DNA from: Nitrospirota bacterium
GTDB taxonomy: Bacteria > Nitrospirota > Nitrospiria > JACQBW01
Length of the DNA stretch: 59,207 nt
Direction: 5' to 3'
NCBI GenBank assembly: GCA_016178585.1
Contig: JACOTA010000067.1
Span: 1 to 59,207, forward strand
Below are positions 10,401 to 18,557 of this stretch, in pieces. How positions within the stretch are numbered: the first letter of the stretch is position 1; each line of letters begins with the position of its first letter. The position numbers and the translations under genes were made by a program. The notes beneath the pieces are model-generated. The model was given only the letters and a program-made list of their open reading frames with translations, was not told where the DNA came from and did no database searches.

Positions 10401-11094
10401 CCGCTTCAAGCTTTTTCATCTCCTGATTGACTGCCTGATACCGTTCGGCCTTTCGTGCCTGCCGGTCCAGGGAATTCATCTGCTTTTTAACCTCGCCCAT
10501 AATGTCCCGAACCCGAAGAAGGTTCTGCTGGGTAGCGTCAAGCTTCCGTAAAGCCTCATTCCGACGGATTTTGTACTTTGAGATCCCCGCCGTCTCTTCA
10601 ATGATTTCCCTTCGTCTGGCCGGAGAAGAATTTAAAATCTCATCGACCTTCCCCTGCTCGATAATCGTATGTCCTTTTGCCCCCGCACCGGTATCAATTA
10701 AAAGATCCCGAATATCCTTCAGCCGACACTGAATTTTGTTGATTAAATAATCACTTTCCCCGGATCGGTAAAGCCGCCGGGTGATTGTTAATTCCTGATA
10801 TTCGCTAAAATCCCCTGATAACTGACCGGTGGCAATGTCGCCCAGCGTCAGATTGACTTCCGACAATCCAAGACTTTTCCGGCTTTCCGTCCCGTTAAAA
10901 ATAACATCTTCCATCTTTTCACCACGGAGGGTTTTAGCGCTCTGCTCCCCCAGAACCCATAGTATGGCATCGGCAATGTTGCTCTTTCCGCATCCGTTAG
11001 GCCCCACAACGGCGGTCACACCCGATTGGAAGTTAATCGTCGTCTTGTCGCAAAAAGACTTAAATCCCAGGATCTCGATTTTTTTTAAGCGCAT
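7498..11094 (-). CDS. smc: Chromosome segregation ATPase SMC
   Basis: SMC forms the ring-shaped condensin core that compacts and segregates the chromosome with ScpA and ScpB. The 1198-residue protein has the full architecture. The N-terminal ATPase half carries Walker A (GPNGCGKSN, about residue 32). Two long coiled coils (about 165-500 and 680-1020) flank a flexible hinge containing GCVADFIEVQPQFEKAIESV. The C-terminal half has the ABC signature LSGGEKALTAIALLFA and Walker B CILDEIDAPLDEEN. A conserved QIGPVNVTAIDEF segment precedes the C-terminal head. No scpA or scpB is adjacent. Confidence 0.97.
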   Translation of the reverse strand: MRLKKIEILGFKSFCDKTTINFQSGVTAVVGPNGCGKSNIADAILWVLGEQSAKTLRGEKMEDVIFNGTESRKSLGLSEVNLTLGDIATGQLSGDFSEYQELTITRRLYRSGESDYLINKIQCRLKDIRDLLIDTGAGAKGHTIIEQGKVDEILNSSPARRREIIEETAGISKYKIRRNEALRKLDATQQNLLRVRDIMGEVKKQMNSLDRQARKAERYQAVNQEMKKLEAALSVYEGKALEAAAQELKKELDEYEIKTIGLDTKLTQMDFEIEQARLQIVEKENELNRFIQNISEKEGQIQKQESRILLLESQLTEWKEQARQALEERARYQASFAEMENKKNDLKKAHEAVNILLVEKEKLLREKEREDHDLFEKVNRHRIEFDAENSNFTRIITETGNLAARMATHSSRREEIQKRLEKESGECEEVRRHLLNSKSLESEELNKQTRLAEAFEQMVTERLRLEEELKSLQAESHGVGEALSQKKEKLHSSRARLESLNDLQKNRVGYWQGIKSLLKGKETGEITVDLKGCVADFIEVQPQFEKAIESVLNEKLQGILVNSVVESHDLIQYLKSKNFGKGLFILREPRLLRGEPWIEKNEAVFGPALEKVICKPGYEKVVESLLGHVVIVKDLMTAYALWEQNGGPFTFVTLEGEVIEGSGMIWGGSKENGGGGLLQRQREIKELQNDVNQFSLELKQMDEEQAQLQSRVQTLIQQKKNQEEALHQLEIEKTMQANLLEKLRHDCERFEAREAQLKKEMEKGFESISLIDRDAQLLQVESLTIQESKIQLEERLAGLKRSLQEKMTEKDQLAVQLTEIKIEATSLKSKVNHTLLNLNELENSQKDAAAKIAFKEETALNLEIKQNGALLEKKTVLQTISELNQDLGLIKSQKTVLVEDHEVLINNLRTKEDAYRLNRKEIDEAVKKKNDLEVKWTEVRIKLEHIDQFLQTHYQTTLQNAMQEEYPELEYELAKTTLSELKAKIDQIGPVNVTAIDEFKELEERFNFLTAQEGDLTQSIQSLQEAIQKINKTTRILFNETFVALNQKFMEVFVSFFEGGKAELILLDDSNPFESGVDIIVQPPGKKVRNVSMLSGGEKALTAIALLFASFLIHPSPFCILDEIDAPLDEENIRRFTTVLKKMTDHSQFIVITHNKRTMEIADILYGVTQEEPGISRLISVRMNHAGAPQELQPVVAS

Positions 11095-11196
11095 ACCGTT
11101 AATCTCCGAAGTTGATACACAAAAAACGTTTATTATTTATCATGAATAAGTTAAAAAAACAAGAAAAAACACAACAGGAAGGGGTAAACCTTAAAA

Positions 11197-13365
11197 TTAA
11201 TCTATATATAGAACGTAACCCTTCAGTGAAGGGTAGGCATTGACGAAAGTGCCTGGTATGCCATGGCGTTCCAGGCGCTTGAGAACCGTTGACTGAACGA
11301 TTACTATACCCAAGAACAGAGTTAGAAAGCTGTCATTGCGAACAAAGTGAAGCAATCTCAAGACTTTACGATAAGATTGCCACGCACCCTTCGGTGCTCG
11401 CAATGACATGATTAATAAGTGGGTGCGAAGTCTATCGCTGGTCTTTTCAAGGCTTACTTTTTCCACCCTGACCTTTATCGGATCACCGAGTCGAAACACA
11501 TTCCGGAACCTTGCCCCAACCAGGGAGTGCTTTTTTGCCTCATAGAGGTAATGATCTTCCAGCGACGAGATATGAACCAACCCTTCGACAAAAATATCGT
11601 TCAATTCAATAAAAAGCCCGAAGGAGGTCACTCCGGTAATATGTCCTTCAAACTCCTCCCCGAGCTTGTTATCCATAAACCGGACTTTTTTCAAAGCAAC
11701 CACCTGCCGCTCGGCGTCGACCGATATTCTTTCCTGGGCGGAACAATGGCTTGCGATTTCAGGCAACTCCTTTTTATAGATCCCCGCTTTTTTAGGGGAA
11801 TACTCTTTTTTTTGAGCCATTTTCAGGAGTCGATGGACCATCAGATCGGGGTATCTTCGAATAGGAGAGGTGAAATGCGCATAGTATTCCGCCGCCAGAC
11901 CAAAATGTCCGGGATTTTCCGTCGAATAAATGGCCTGCTTCATGGATCGGAGCATCAGGTGGTTGACGACCCTCTCTTCAGCCTTTCCTTTGACCTGATC
12001 CAAAACCTCCTGAAACGATTTTGGGGTGACTTTTTTGGGGGAACCTTTGAGAGAAAAACCAAGGCTTGAAATAAAAAATCTAAAATCCTCAATTTTTTCA
12101 GGAGAGGGGTTCTCATGAATCCTGTAGATAAAGGGGAGTTCCAGTTTTGCCATATGTTCTGCCACCGTTTCATTGGCCGCGAGCATGCACTCCTCGATAA
12201 TACGGTGCGCCAGGTTCCGTTCTTCTTTTAAAATCGACGTGATCTCCCCGTTAATATCGATTAAGATTTGCGGCTCGGGAAGATCAAAATCGATGCTCCC
12301 TCTCTTAAACCGTTTGTTTTTAAGCTTTAGAGCCAGATCCTTTAAAATGAAAATGGTATCGAGAAGTTCTTTCTTCCTGAGAGAAGACCTTCCGGGGCCG
12401 TTTAGAATCTCCCACACCTCCGTATAAGTCATTCTCGCATGGCTGTGGATCACGCTTTCGTAGATTTCATAATCGACCCGCTCCCCATGTTCATCAAAAA
12501 CCATTTCCACGGAATAGGTTAACCGATCCACCTGCGGATTCAGACTGCAAATTCCATTTGAAAGCGCTTCAGGGAACATCGGAACCACTTTATCGGGAAA
12601 ATAAACCGAGGTCCCTCTCTGATAGGCCTCCTTATCCATGGGACTCCCCCAGGGGACATAAGCGCTGACATCCGCGATGTGAACGCCGAGGCGAATCTGA
12701 TTGTTGGGGAGGTGTTCCGCGGAAACCGCGTCATCAAAATCTTTGGCATGCTCTCCATCAATCGTCAGGGTGACAACTTTACGCATGTCCTTCCTCCCGG
12801 CCGCCATTTTTTCATTCACTTCAGACGGCAGGAACCCTGCTTCCTCAAGCGTGGCAGACAAAAATTCCCTGGGTAGATTAAATTCCTCCATAATCATCGA
12901 GGTATCGAGAAATGGAGCATATGCCTCACCAAGGATTTTAATAATCTTCCCTTCCGGGCCCTTCCCAAAAGAAGGATAGGCCGTAATTTCAGCCACCACC
13001 ATCTCACCCACTTCCGGACGAAGTTCATAAAGCGCCGGGATATAAAGATCGTGAACCATTTTTCTGTCGTTGGGAGTGACCCATCCCCCTGTTTCGGTTT
13101 GGATATATTTTCCAACAACCTGAGTATGGCCTCTTTCAACGACCCGGACAATTTTCCCTTCGGGTTTTCCTTTTCTATTCTTTCCTTCGATCCGAATTTG
13201 AACCCTGTCCCCGTTCATGGCATCGAGCATCCGGTTTCGGGAAATATAAACATCCGGTTCCCCGGAAACCCCGGAAAGGACAAACCCGTAGCCCTCAGGA
13301 TGCACCTGGAGCTTTCCTGTCATGTCTCGCCTGGCTTCTTTAATCCGTCTTCTGATTTTTCTCAT
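11197..13365 (-). CDS. rnr: Ribonuclease R with repeat-encoded C-terminal tail
   Basis: RNase R is a processive 3'-5' exoribonuclease acting on structured RNA. Cold-shock/OB domains at the N-terminus (HPEGYGFVL) are followed by the RNB catalytic domain with its aspartates (HAKDFDDAVSAE) and an S1 domain (FEGHITGVTSFGLFIEL). The start at 13365 is chosen because GGTGGTGAA precedes that ATG and it lies one base after the fabH stop; a start at 13434 would overlap fabH. From about residue 641 the frame runs through family A repeat copy 3, giving TSDRLRTHLLIMSLRAP and a further 36 unfamiliar residues before the stop. The normal end of the S1 domain is therefore replaced. Confidence 0.93.
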   Translation of the reverse strand: MRKIRRRIKEARRDMTGKLQVHPEGYGFVLSGVSGEPDVYISRNRMLDAMNGDRVQIRIEGKNRKGKPEGKIVRVVERGHTQVVGKYIQTETGGWVTPNDRKMVHDLYIPALYELRPEVGEMVVAEITAYPSFGKGPEGKIIKILGEAYAPFLDTSMIMEEFNLPREFLSATLEEAGFLPSEVNEKMAAGRKDMRKVVTLTIDGEHAKDFDDAVSAEHLPNNQIRLGVHIADVSAYVPWGSPMDKEAYQRGTSVYFPDKVVPMFPEALSNGICSLNPQVDRLTYSVEMVFDEHGERVDYEIYESVIHSHARMTYTEVWEILNGPGRSSLRKKELLDTIFILKDLALKLKNKRFKRGSIDFDLPEPQILIDINGEITSILKEERNLAHRIIEECMLAANETVAEHMAKLELPFIYRIHENPSPEKIEDFRFFISSLGFSLKGSPKKVTPKSFQEVLDQVKGKAEERVVNHLMLRSMKQAIYSTENPGHFGLAAEYYAHFTSPIRRYPDLMVHRLLKMAQKKEYSPKKAGIYKKELPEIASHCSAQERISVDAERQVVALKKVRFMDNKLGEEFEGHITGVTSFGLFIELNDIFVEGLVHISSLEDHYLYEAKKHSLVGARFRNVFRLGDPIKVRVEKVSLEKTSDRLRTHLLIMSLRAPKGAWQSYRKVLRLLHFVRNDSFLTLFLGIVIVQSTVLKRLERHGIPGTFVNAYPSLKGYVLYID
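11309..11444. repeat. Family A palindromic repeat, copy 3, inside the 3' end of rnr
   Basis: This copy is the reverse complement of copies 1 and 4 with only a few differences. It lies within the rnr frame, so its sense strand is translated without a stop. It ends where native S1-domain coding (VRVEKVSLEK) begins. Confidence 0.93.
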
Positions 13366-13366
13366 T

Positions 13367-14359
13367 TCACCACCTGTACAGGGTCGATGCCCACGTGACC
13401 CCGCCTCCAAAAGAGGCCAGTAACAGCAGGTCACCCTTTTTTATCTTTTTTTTTGAAACCGCCTGGTCCAGCGTAATAGGAATGGAAGCTGACGACGTAT
13501 TTCCATACTGTTGGATGGTCAGCTCCACCTTTTCTTTGGGAATCTTCAGATTTTTCATAACCTTCTCCAGAAGCCTGAAATTGGCCTGGTGAAAGACAAA
13601 CAGATCAATCTCGCTTAATTTAATACCCTGCTCGTCCAAAACTTCTTGAATGACCTGCTCGAAATAAAGGACAGCGCTCCGGTATACCGAAAGCCCTTTC
13701 ATTTGGATTGAATGAAGACTTTTTTTAAGGGTTTCTGGGCTGGAAGGAAGCCTCGACCCTCCTGCGGGAAGCTGGATAAAATCGTGTTTTCTCCCATCGG
13801 AATGAAGATGAAACGACAAAAACCCTTCTTTTTTCCGGGTTTTTGCAAGGACAACAGCTCCTCCCCCGTCACCAAATAAAATAGCGGTTCCCGGATCCCC
13901 AAGATTCAGCGTCTTCGATTTTACCTCACCTGAAGCCACTAAAGCAAACCTTGCCCCGGTTTGCTTTAAATGATTGTCCGCGATGGTAAGCGCGTAGACA
14001 AACCCGGAACACGATGCCTGAATATCAAAGGCCGGAATCTTTCCCGCCCCTACATTTTTTTGAAGAAGAACGGCGGAAGAGGGAAAGGTCATATCCGGCG
14101 AGGTCGAAGAAAAGACAATGATATCAAGTTCTTTTCCTTGAATTCCGGCGACCTTAAGCGCTTTTAAAGAAGCAATCGTGGCCAGATCGGACGAAGCCTC
14201 TTTTTCTGACGCCCATCTTCGTTCATGAACGCCTGTTTTTTTAATGATCTGACTTTCCGAAATGTTTAACTTTTTGGCAAGGAATTGATTTGAAATCACC
14301 TGCTCGGGCAGATAGGAGCCTGTTCCCCGGATCACGGTGTGAGGATTCATGCCGGGCAT
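13367..14359 (-). CDS. fabH: Beta-ketoacyl-ACP synthase III (FabH-like)
   Basis: FabH condenses acetyl-CoA with malonyl-ACP to start fatty acid synthesis. The thiolase-fold protein of 330 residues shows the full Cys-His-Asn triad: Cys in DIQASCSGFVYA, His in FHQANFRLLEK and Asn in QYGNTSSASIP. The closing SFGGGVTWASTLYRW is typical of the family. It is not beside plsX, fabD or fabG, so it could be a specialised paralogue rather than the main initiating enzyme. The start may be the fourth codon, also a Met. rnr follows after a single base, which suggests translational coupling. Confidence 0.9.
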   Translation of the reverse strand: MPGMNPHTVIRGTGSYLPEQVISNQFLAKKLNISESQIIKKTGVHERRWASEKEASSDLATIASLKALKVAGIQGKELDIIVFSSTSPDMTFPSSAVLLQKNVGAGKIPAFDIQASCSGFVYALTIADNHLKQTGARFALVASGEVKSKTLNLGDPGTAILFGDGGGAVVLAKTRKKEGFLSFHLHSDGRKHDFIQLPAGGSRLPSSPETLKKSLHSIQMKGLSVYRSAVLYFEQVIQEVLDEQGIKLSEIDLFVFHQANFRLLEKVMKNLKIPKEKVELTIQQYGNTSSASIPITLDQAVSKKKIKKGDLLLLASFGGGVTWASTLYRW

Positions 14360-14428
14360 TATAGCATAGAGCGGCTCAAAAACTCTTTTTTAAATTTCAA
14401 TAAAGAAGGTCCCCTTTGAACCCGGTCA

Positions 14429-15781
14429 TTATCTCGGTCTTCCGCTTCTCCCCGGACCGGAGCTACGGCGCCCGGCTTCGGATGCTCCGGGCCTGGCGCC
14501 GCCCGGCCGCGGCCCGTTGGGCCTCGGCTGCCCCGGCGACGGATGGGTGGTCCGGCGGCCGGCCTTGGCCTTTGCCCGGGTGCGATCCTCCGCCTTTCTG
14601 GCGCGGATAGCGGCAATGCGTTCATTCAGCGGAACTTCAAGTCGTCCCGCAGGGCGGGCGGCATAGTCAAAATCGGGCACGGTCACCCGGGGCAGCCTTT
14701 TACCAACGGCTTTTTCGATGCTTCGGAGTTCACTCTCCTCCTCCGGCGACACAAAGGTAAACGCGTCGCCGGTCTCCTCTGCGCGGCCGGTCCGGCCAAC
14801 GCGATGAATATAATCCTCGGGCGCTTTCGGTACATCGAAGTTCACCACATGGCCGAGCGCATTAATGTCGATGCCGCGGGCGGCGATATCCGTTGCCACC
14901 AGAACCCGGTACTTTCCACTCTTGAATCCGGCAAGCGCCGCGGTCCGCTGGGCCTGCGAACGGTTCCCGTGGATCCGCTCGGCCATGATGCCCTGCCGAA
15001 CCAGGTAATCCGCGAGCCGGTTGGCGCGGTGCTTCGTGCGCGTGAAAACAAGCGCCTCCTTCATCTCTCCGCGCTGGAGGAGAGCGAGGAATAACGCCGA
15101 TTTGAGCTCCTGAGGAACCGGGTAAACGGCCTGGGTAATTCCAACCGCCGGGGCAGCCTGACGTTCGAGGTTTATCATTGCCGGGGTGCGGAGCAGTTCC
15201 CGTGTAAGGGCCATGATCGACCCGGGCATCGTGGCACTAAAGAAAAACGTTTGCCTATGTAAAGGAATATGGCGCAGGATACGGCGGATATCCGGGAGAA
15301 AGCCCATATCGAGCATCCGATCCGCCTCATCAAGGACCAAAAATTCAAGCCCATTGAGTTTCGCATAAGGGGACCTGAAATGATCGAGCAGACGACCCGG
15401 CGTTGCAATGAGGACGTCAACCCCGCTCCTGAAAGCGTGCTCCTGAGGCCCCATTCCTACACCGCCGAAAACTGCCGCACCGGTGATCGGAGTGTGTACC
15501 GCAAGGTCATTTAAATCTTCGAGGATTTGCGCCGCAAGTTCGCGGGTGGGGGTGAGAACAAGGGCCCGAGTGGCCCCGCGAGGCTTGTCAATCAGCCGGT
15601 GGAGGATCGGCAAAAGAAAAGCGGCAGTCTTGCCGCTCCCGGTCGAAGCGCAGGCCAGGACATCCTGACCTGCGAGCGCGGGTGGAATGGCGTCGGCCTG
15701 GATAGGGGTCGGGCGGACAAAACCCAGGTCCTTTAAGCCTTTGAGAAGGTTTGGGTGAAGCTTGAGAGCGCTAAAAGGCAT
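14429..15781 (-). CDS. DEAD-box ATP-dependent RNA helicase (RhlE type)
   Basis: This is an RNA helicase of 450 residues likely acting in ribosome assembly or mRNA turnover. All motifs are visible: Q motif (GFVRPTPIQ), Walker A ASTGSGKTAAF, PTRELA, TPGRLLD, DEAD in VLDEADRMLD, SAT in FFSATMP, then VATDIAARGID and HRVGRTGRAEETG. The C-terminal 80 residues are an Arg/Gly/Pro-rich basic tail (for example RRTTHPSPGQPRPNGPRPGG), usual in RhlE proteins. The gene is strikingly richer in G and C than its neighbours, especially at 14430-14700, which suggests acquisition from another genome. A family B repeat sits just upstream. Confidence 0.93.
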   Translation of the reverse strand: MPFSALKLHPNLLKGLKDLGFVRPTPIQADAIPPALAGQDVLACASTGSGKTAAFLLPILHRLIDKPRGATRALVLTPTRELAAQILEDLNDLAVHTPITGAAVFGGVGMGPQEHAFRSGVDVLIATPGRLLDHFRSPYAKLNGLEFLVLDEADRMLDMGFLPDIRRILRHIPLHRQTFFFSATMPGSIMALTRELLRTPAMINLERQAAPAVGITQAVYPVPQELKSALFLALLQRGEMKEALVFTRTKHRANRLADYLVRQGIMAERIHGNRSQAQRTAALAGFKSGKYRVLVATDIAARGIDINALGHVVNFDVPKAPEDYIHRVGRTGRAEETGDAFTFVSPEEESELRSIEKAVGKRLPRVTVPDFDYAARPAGRLEVPLNERIAAIRARKAEDRTRAKAKAGRRTTHPSPGQPRPNGPRPGGARPGASEAGRRSSGPGRSGRPR

Positions 15782-15801
15782 ATCAAATCCTTATCTTATT
15801 A

Positions 15802-15889
15802 TATTCAGGGGCCCGTCCGGTTTCACTCCGTGAAATCCTCCGATGCCCCCGAACCCCGTGTTACGCACCGGCTTAGCCGGTTGCTTCAC
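15802..15889. repeat. Family B palindromic repeat, copy 1
   Basis: It has the pattern TATTCAGGGGCCC ... GATGCCCCCGAACCCCG ... GCACCGGCTTAGCCGGTTGCTTC. It contains three nested small palindromes (GGGGC/GCCCC, TTTCACTCCGTGAAA and CCGGCTTAGCCGG). It lies in the divergent gap between the helicase gene and bamD. Close copies lie at 45880, 47102 and 49023. Confidence 0.88.
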
Positions 15890-16034
15890 TTTATTTAAGT
15901 GTAACCTAATTGGAATTAAAAAAGCAGGAATACTCCGGCATAGTAAGCCGACCAAAGAGTAAAGTCAAATATTCATCGACGGGAAGAAAAAATGGATTGA
16001 AGTTTCCTGATGGATTTGTTAAGTTTTAAACCTT

Positions 16035-16775
16035 ATGAAAAATTCAAGCGCTGTCTTGTACTCTGCCTTCTGTAACGGTTCCTTTTTCTTTGTCTTGATT
16101 TTTGCCCTTTTCCTTTTCAATGGGTGCGCAAGCCCGCAGAAAGATGAAATCGGGCCTGAACTCCGCTCGCTGTTAGGAATCGATGAAAAACTTTCTGAAA
16201 CCCCTCAGGAAGACCTGGAAAAAACGTTTGACGCCAATACGTTAATCAAGCGCGCGGAAACCTACTATGCCAAGGAGGAGTATGAATCTGCCCTTGTGGA
16301 ATATCAGCGCTTCCTGGATCTTCATCCCATCGACCGCCTTGCCCATTTGGCAAAATTCCGGATCGGCCTCTGTTATTACCATCAGATTAAAACGATTGAC
16401 CGGGACCTCGAACCGATTCAAAAGGCGTTGGCCGTTTTTCAAAATCTGGTGGCCGAAGCTCCCCAAAGTCTCTATGCCCAAAAAGCGGAACCGTATATTA
16501 ATGAATTAAAAATTAAACTCGCAAATCGTGAATTTTATATCGGTTATTTTTATTATAAGAAAGGCGCTTACCCCGCCGCTTTAGCGCGGATGAATCAGAT
16601 TCTTAAAGAATATCCGGAATCAAATAAAACCAACGATGCCCTCTTTTACCTTGGGTCATCTTACCAAAAAACAGGTGAATTGGAAAAAGCTAAAGAGATT
16701 TTTTCCCAATTGTTAAAAAAAGACCCTCAAACCCGTTACCGGGAACAGATCGACCAATTGTTCCCTTCGCTGTAA
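16035..16775 (+). CDS. bamD: Outer membrane assembly lipoprotein BamD-like, TPR protein
   Basis: The protein begins with a hydrophobic signal peptide ending in a lipobox (LFNGC, cysteine near residue 31), so it should be a lipoprotein. The mature part is made of tetratricopeptide-like helices, for example AETYYAKEEYESALVEYQRFLDLHP and FYLGSSYQKTGELEKAKEIFSQLLKKDP. At 246 residues it matches BamD, which assists the BamA complex in inserting beta-barrel proteins into the outer membrane. A generic TPR lipoprotein is the alternative. The siroheme dehydrogenase gene follows after ten bases, so the two are probably in one operon. Confidence 0.85.
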   Translation: MKNSSAVLYSAFCNGSFFFVLIFALFLFNGCASPQKDEIGPELRSLLGIDEKLSETPQEDLEKTFDANTLIKRAETYYAKEEYESALVEYQRFLDLHPIDRLAHLAKFRIGLCYYHQIKTIDRDLEPIQKALAVFQNLVAEAPQSLYAQKAEPYINELKIKLANREFYIGYFYYKKGAYPAALARMNQILKEYPESNKTNDALFYLGSSYQKTGELEKAKEIFSQLLKKDPQTRYREQIDQLFPSL

Positions 16776-16785
16776 AACCGCTCCC

Positions 16786-17430
16786 ATGCGTTATTACCCT
16801 ATTTTCGTCAATCTGGAAAACCGTGTCGTCATCGTCGTCGGTGGAGGACCGGTTGCGGAGCGGAAAACGCTTTCTCTGATCGAAACTGGCGCCAATGTGG
16901 TCTTAATAAGCCCCGATTTAACCGTAAAACTTAAAGAACTTGTCCATGCCCGTCAAATCCACCACCTTTGCCGCTTTTACCAGCCGGGGGATTTAAAAGG
17001 CGCCGCGCTGGTCATTGCCGCCACGGATTCCGTTGAAGCGAATATACAGATTGTCCGGGACGCTGAGTCGCTCTCCCTTTTTGCCAATAATGTCACCTCG
17101 CCCGATCATTCGACTTTTATTGTCCCGTCAGTTATCGCGAAAAAAGATTTGCAGATTGCCATTTCAACGAGTGGACAAAGCCCCGCGCTGACCAGGCATA
17201 TTCGTGAAAAATTGGAAAAAGAATTCGGCGGGGAATACGATCTTTTTATTGATCTGCTCAGTCAGGTTCGCAGACAGCTCCATAAACAGTCCGTTCCTGA
17301 AGAGCGGAGGGCTGGTATTTTGAATAAATTGGTGGAATCTGATATATTGGATTTATTAAAAAAAAATCAAAAAGAAAAAGCTTTAGAGAAGGCTAAGGAA
17401 ATCTCGCAACTAACCCAAATAATAATATAA
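16786..17430 (+). CDS. Precorrin-2 dehydrogenase / sirohydrochlorin ferrochelatase (Met8/CysG-N type)
   Basis: It oxidises precorrin-2 to sirohydrochlorin and may insert iron to make siroheme. The Rossmann NAD-binding motif VVGGGPVAERK is near residue 18, followed by VIAATDSVEANIQI and the STSGQSPALTRHIREKLE signature of this family. The length (214 residues) is that of the stand-alone enzyme, without the methyltransferase half of CysG. Siroheme is the cofactor of the NirB nitrite reductase at 36016-38445, so this gene supplies the nitrogen pathway although it lies 19 kb away. It ends four bases before a small membrane-protein gene. Confidence 0.9.
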   Translation: MRYYPIFVNLENRVVIVVGGGPVAERKTLSLIETGANVVLISPDLTVKLKELVHARQIHHLCRFYQPGDLKGAALVIAATDSVEANIQIVRDAESLSLFANNVTSPDHSTFIVPSVIAKKDLQIAISTSGQSPALTRHIREKLEKEFGGEYDLFIDLLSQVRRQLHKQSVPEERRAGILNKLVESDILDLLKKNQKEKALEKAKEISQLTQIII

Positions 17431-17434
17431 GAAT

Positions 17435-17596
17435 ATGCTTTATAGCCTGGCACGCGCACTCCAATTGATCGGTCTCATTATTACCTTCACCATCGTCATT
17501 TTATTCTTCGATTCGAGTTATCAAATGGGTTTCCTGCTGATCGGGACCATAACCGGGGTGGTCACCTTTTATGCAGGGTGGCTCCTCCAGCGTTAA
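17435..17596 (+). CDS. Small two-helix membrane protein, function unknown
   Basis: This 53-residue frame starts four bases after the siroheme gene. It encodes two hydrophobic helices: LIGLIITFTIVILFF (about residues 11-25) and MGFLLIGTITGVVTFYAGW (about 31-49), separated by a short DSSYQ loop. The tight spacing and clean hydrophobic pattern argue for a translated inner-membrane protein, probably made with the siroheme dehydrogenase. I do not recognise a family. Confidence 0.6.
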   Translation: MLYSLARALQLIGLIITFTIVILFFDSSYQMGFLLIGTITGVVTFYAGWLLQR

Positions 17597-17658
17597 ATGG
17601 CTTCCTCGCAAAATTCCTTTTTAAAGGTTCTTTTTGAGGGGTGGGACTTCGAAATCGT

Positions 17659-18537
17659 TTAACTTAACTGCGCCATTTTTTCGACAACGACGACCAGCGC
17701 CGCAAAATCCTGTTCATCAAGCCCATGTGACTTCGCAATATCAAAAAGCCCGTTAACGACGGACGTTACCGGCAAAGGGACCTCCAAACGCTTTCCCTCC
17801 GTTACCGCTAATCGAATATCCTTGGCCATATTTTTAAGGGAAAAATGAGTTTCAAAATTTTTCGTTAATGCCGCCATTCCCTTCATTTTCAGCAAAGGAG
17901 AAGCAAGGGCGCTGTCATTTAAGACCTCGAGGATTTTTTCCGGGACAAGACCAGACTTTCTCCCGAGGGTAAACCCTTCAAAAAAGGCCTCCATCGCGCC
18001 GGCCATTGAAAGGTTATTGACCAGCTTCATCATGGCCCCTGTTCCAATACTTCCCATATGGACAATTTTTTTCGACAGCGGTGTTAAGACCGGACGAACC
18101 CGTTCAAGGTCTTTTTCCTCTCCTCCCACCATTAAGACCAGCTCGCCAGAGGCTGCGGCTATTTTGCTTCCGGTTACCGGGGCTTCGATAAAATAAGACC
18201 CTTTTTGGTAAAAGGCGTTCCCGAGCCTTCTGGCCGTATTCGGATCGACCGTCGTCATATCGATATGGGTTGCCCCTTTTTTAATCCCTTCAAGAACACC
18301 CCCTTTCCCTAAAACCACTTCTTTGACAGAAGCAGGGTCTCCAAGCATCGTAATGCTCACGTCGGAGCCCGAAACCGCCTCGGCGGGGGTCGCGGCTTCC
18401 AGAGCGCCGAGAAGAAGGAGTTCTTTTGCTTTTCCTGGCGTCCGATTATAAACGGTTAGTTCGAACCCGGCCCCTAAAAGTCTTTTGCACATTCCGGCCC
18501 CCATGATTCCAAGGCCTAAGAAACCAATCTTTTTCAT
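17659..18537 (-). CDS. NAD(P)-dependent beta-hydroxyacid dehydrogenase (GLYR/HIBADH family)
   Basis: A 292-residue reductase of the 3-hydroxyisobutyrate / glyoxylate-succinic semialdehyde reductase family. The Rossmann motif FLGLGIMGAGM is at the N-terminus, the substrate-binding DAPVSG-type motif appears as EAPVTGSK, and the catalytic lysine lies in GAMMKLVNNLSMAG. The motif context (VYNRTPGKA) suggests an NADP preference and a role in reducing glyoxylate or succinic semialdehyde. The exact substrate cannot be fixed from sequence. It is the last gene of a tight minus-strand run that also holds the DUF2156, YkgJ, folB and ferredoxin genes. Confidence 0.88.
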   Translation of the reverse strand: MKKIGFLGLGIMGAGMCKRLLGAGFELTVYNRTPGKAKELLLLGALEAATPAEAVSGSDVSITMLGDPASVKEVVLGKGGVLEGIKKGATHIDMTTVDPNTARRLGNAFYQKGSYFIEAPVTGSKIAAASGELVLMVGGEEKDLERVRPVLTPLSKKIVHMGSIGTGAMMKLVNNLSMAGAMEAFFEGFTLGRKSGLVPEKILEVLNDSALASPLLKMKGMAALTKNFETHFSLKNMAKDIRLAVTEGKRLEVPLPVTSVVNGLFDIAKSHGLDEQDFAALVVVVEKMAQLS

Positions 18538-18557
18538 TTATCCACTCCTTCATTCAT

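Noticed and set aside
13366-13434. Extended N-terminus of RNase R to 13434
   Set aside because: It overlaps fabH and is Cys/Trp/Pro-rich with no family match. The ATG at 13365 follows GGTGGTGAA and lies one base after the fabH stop.
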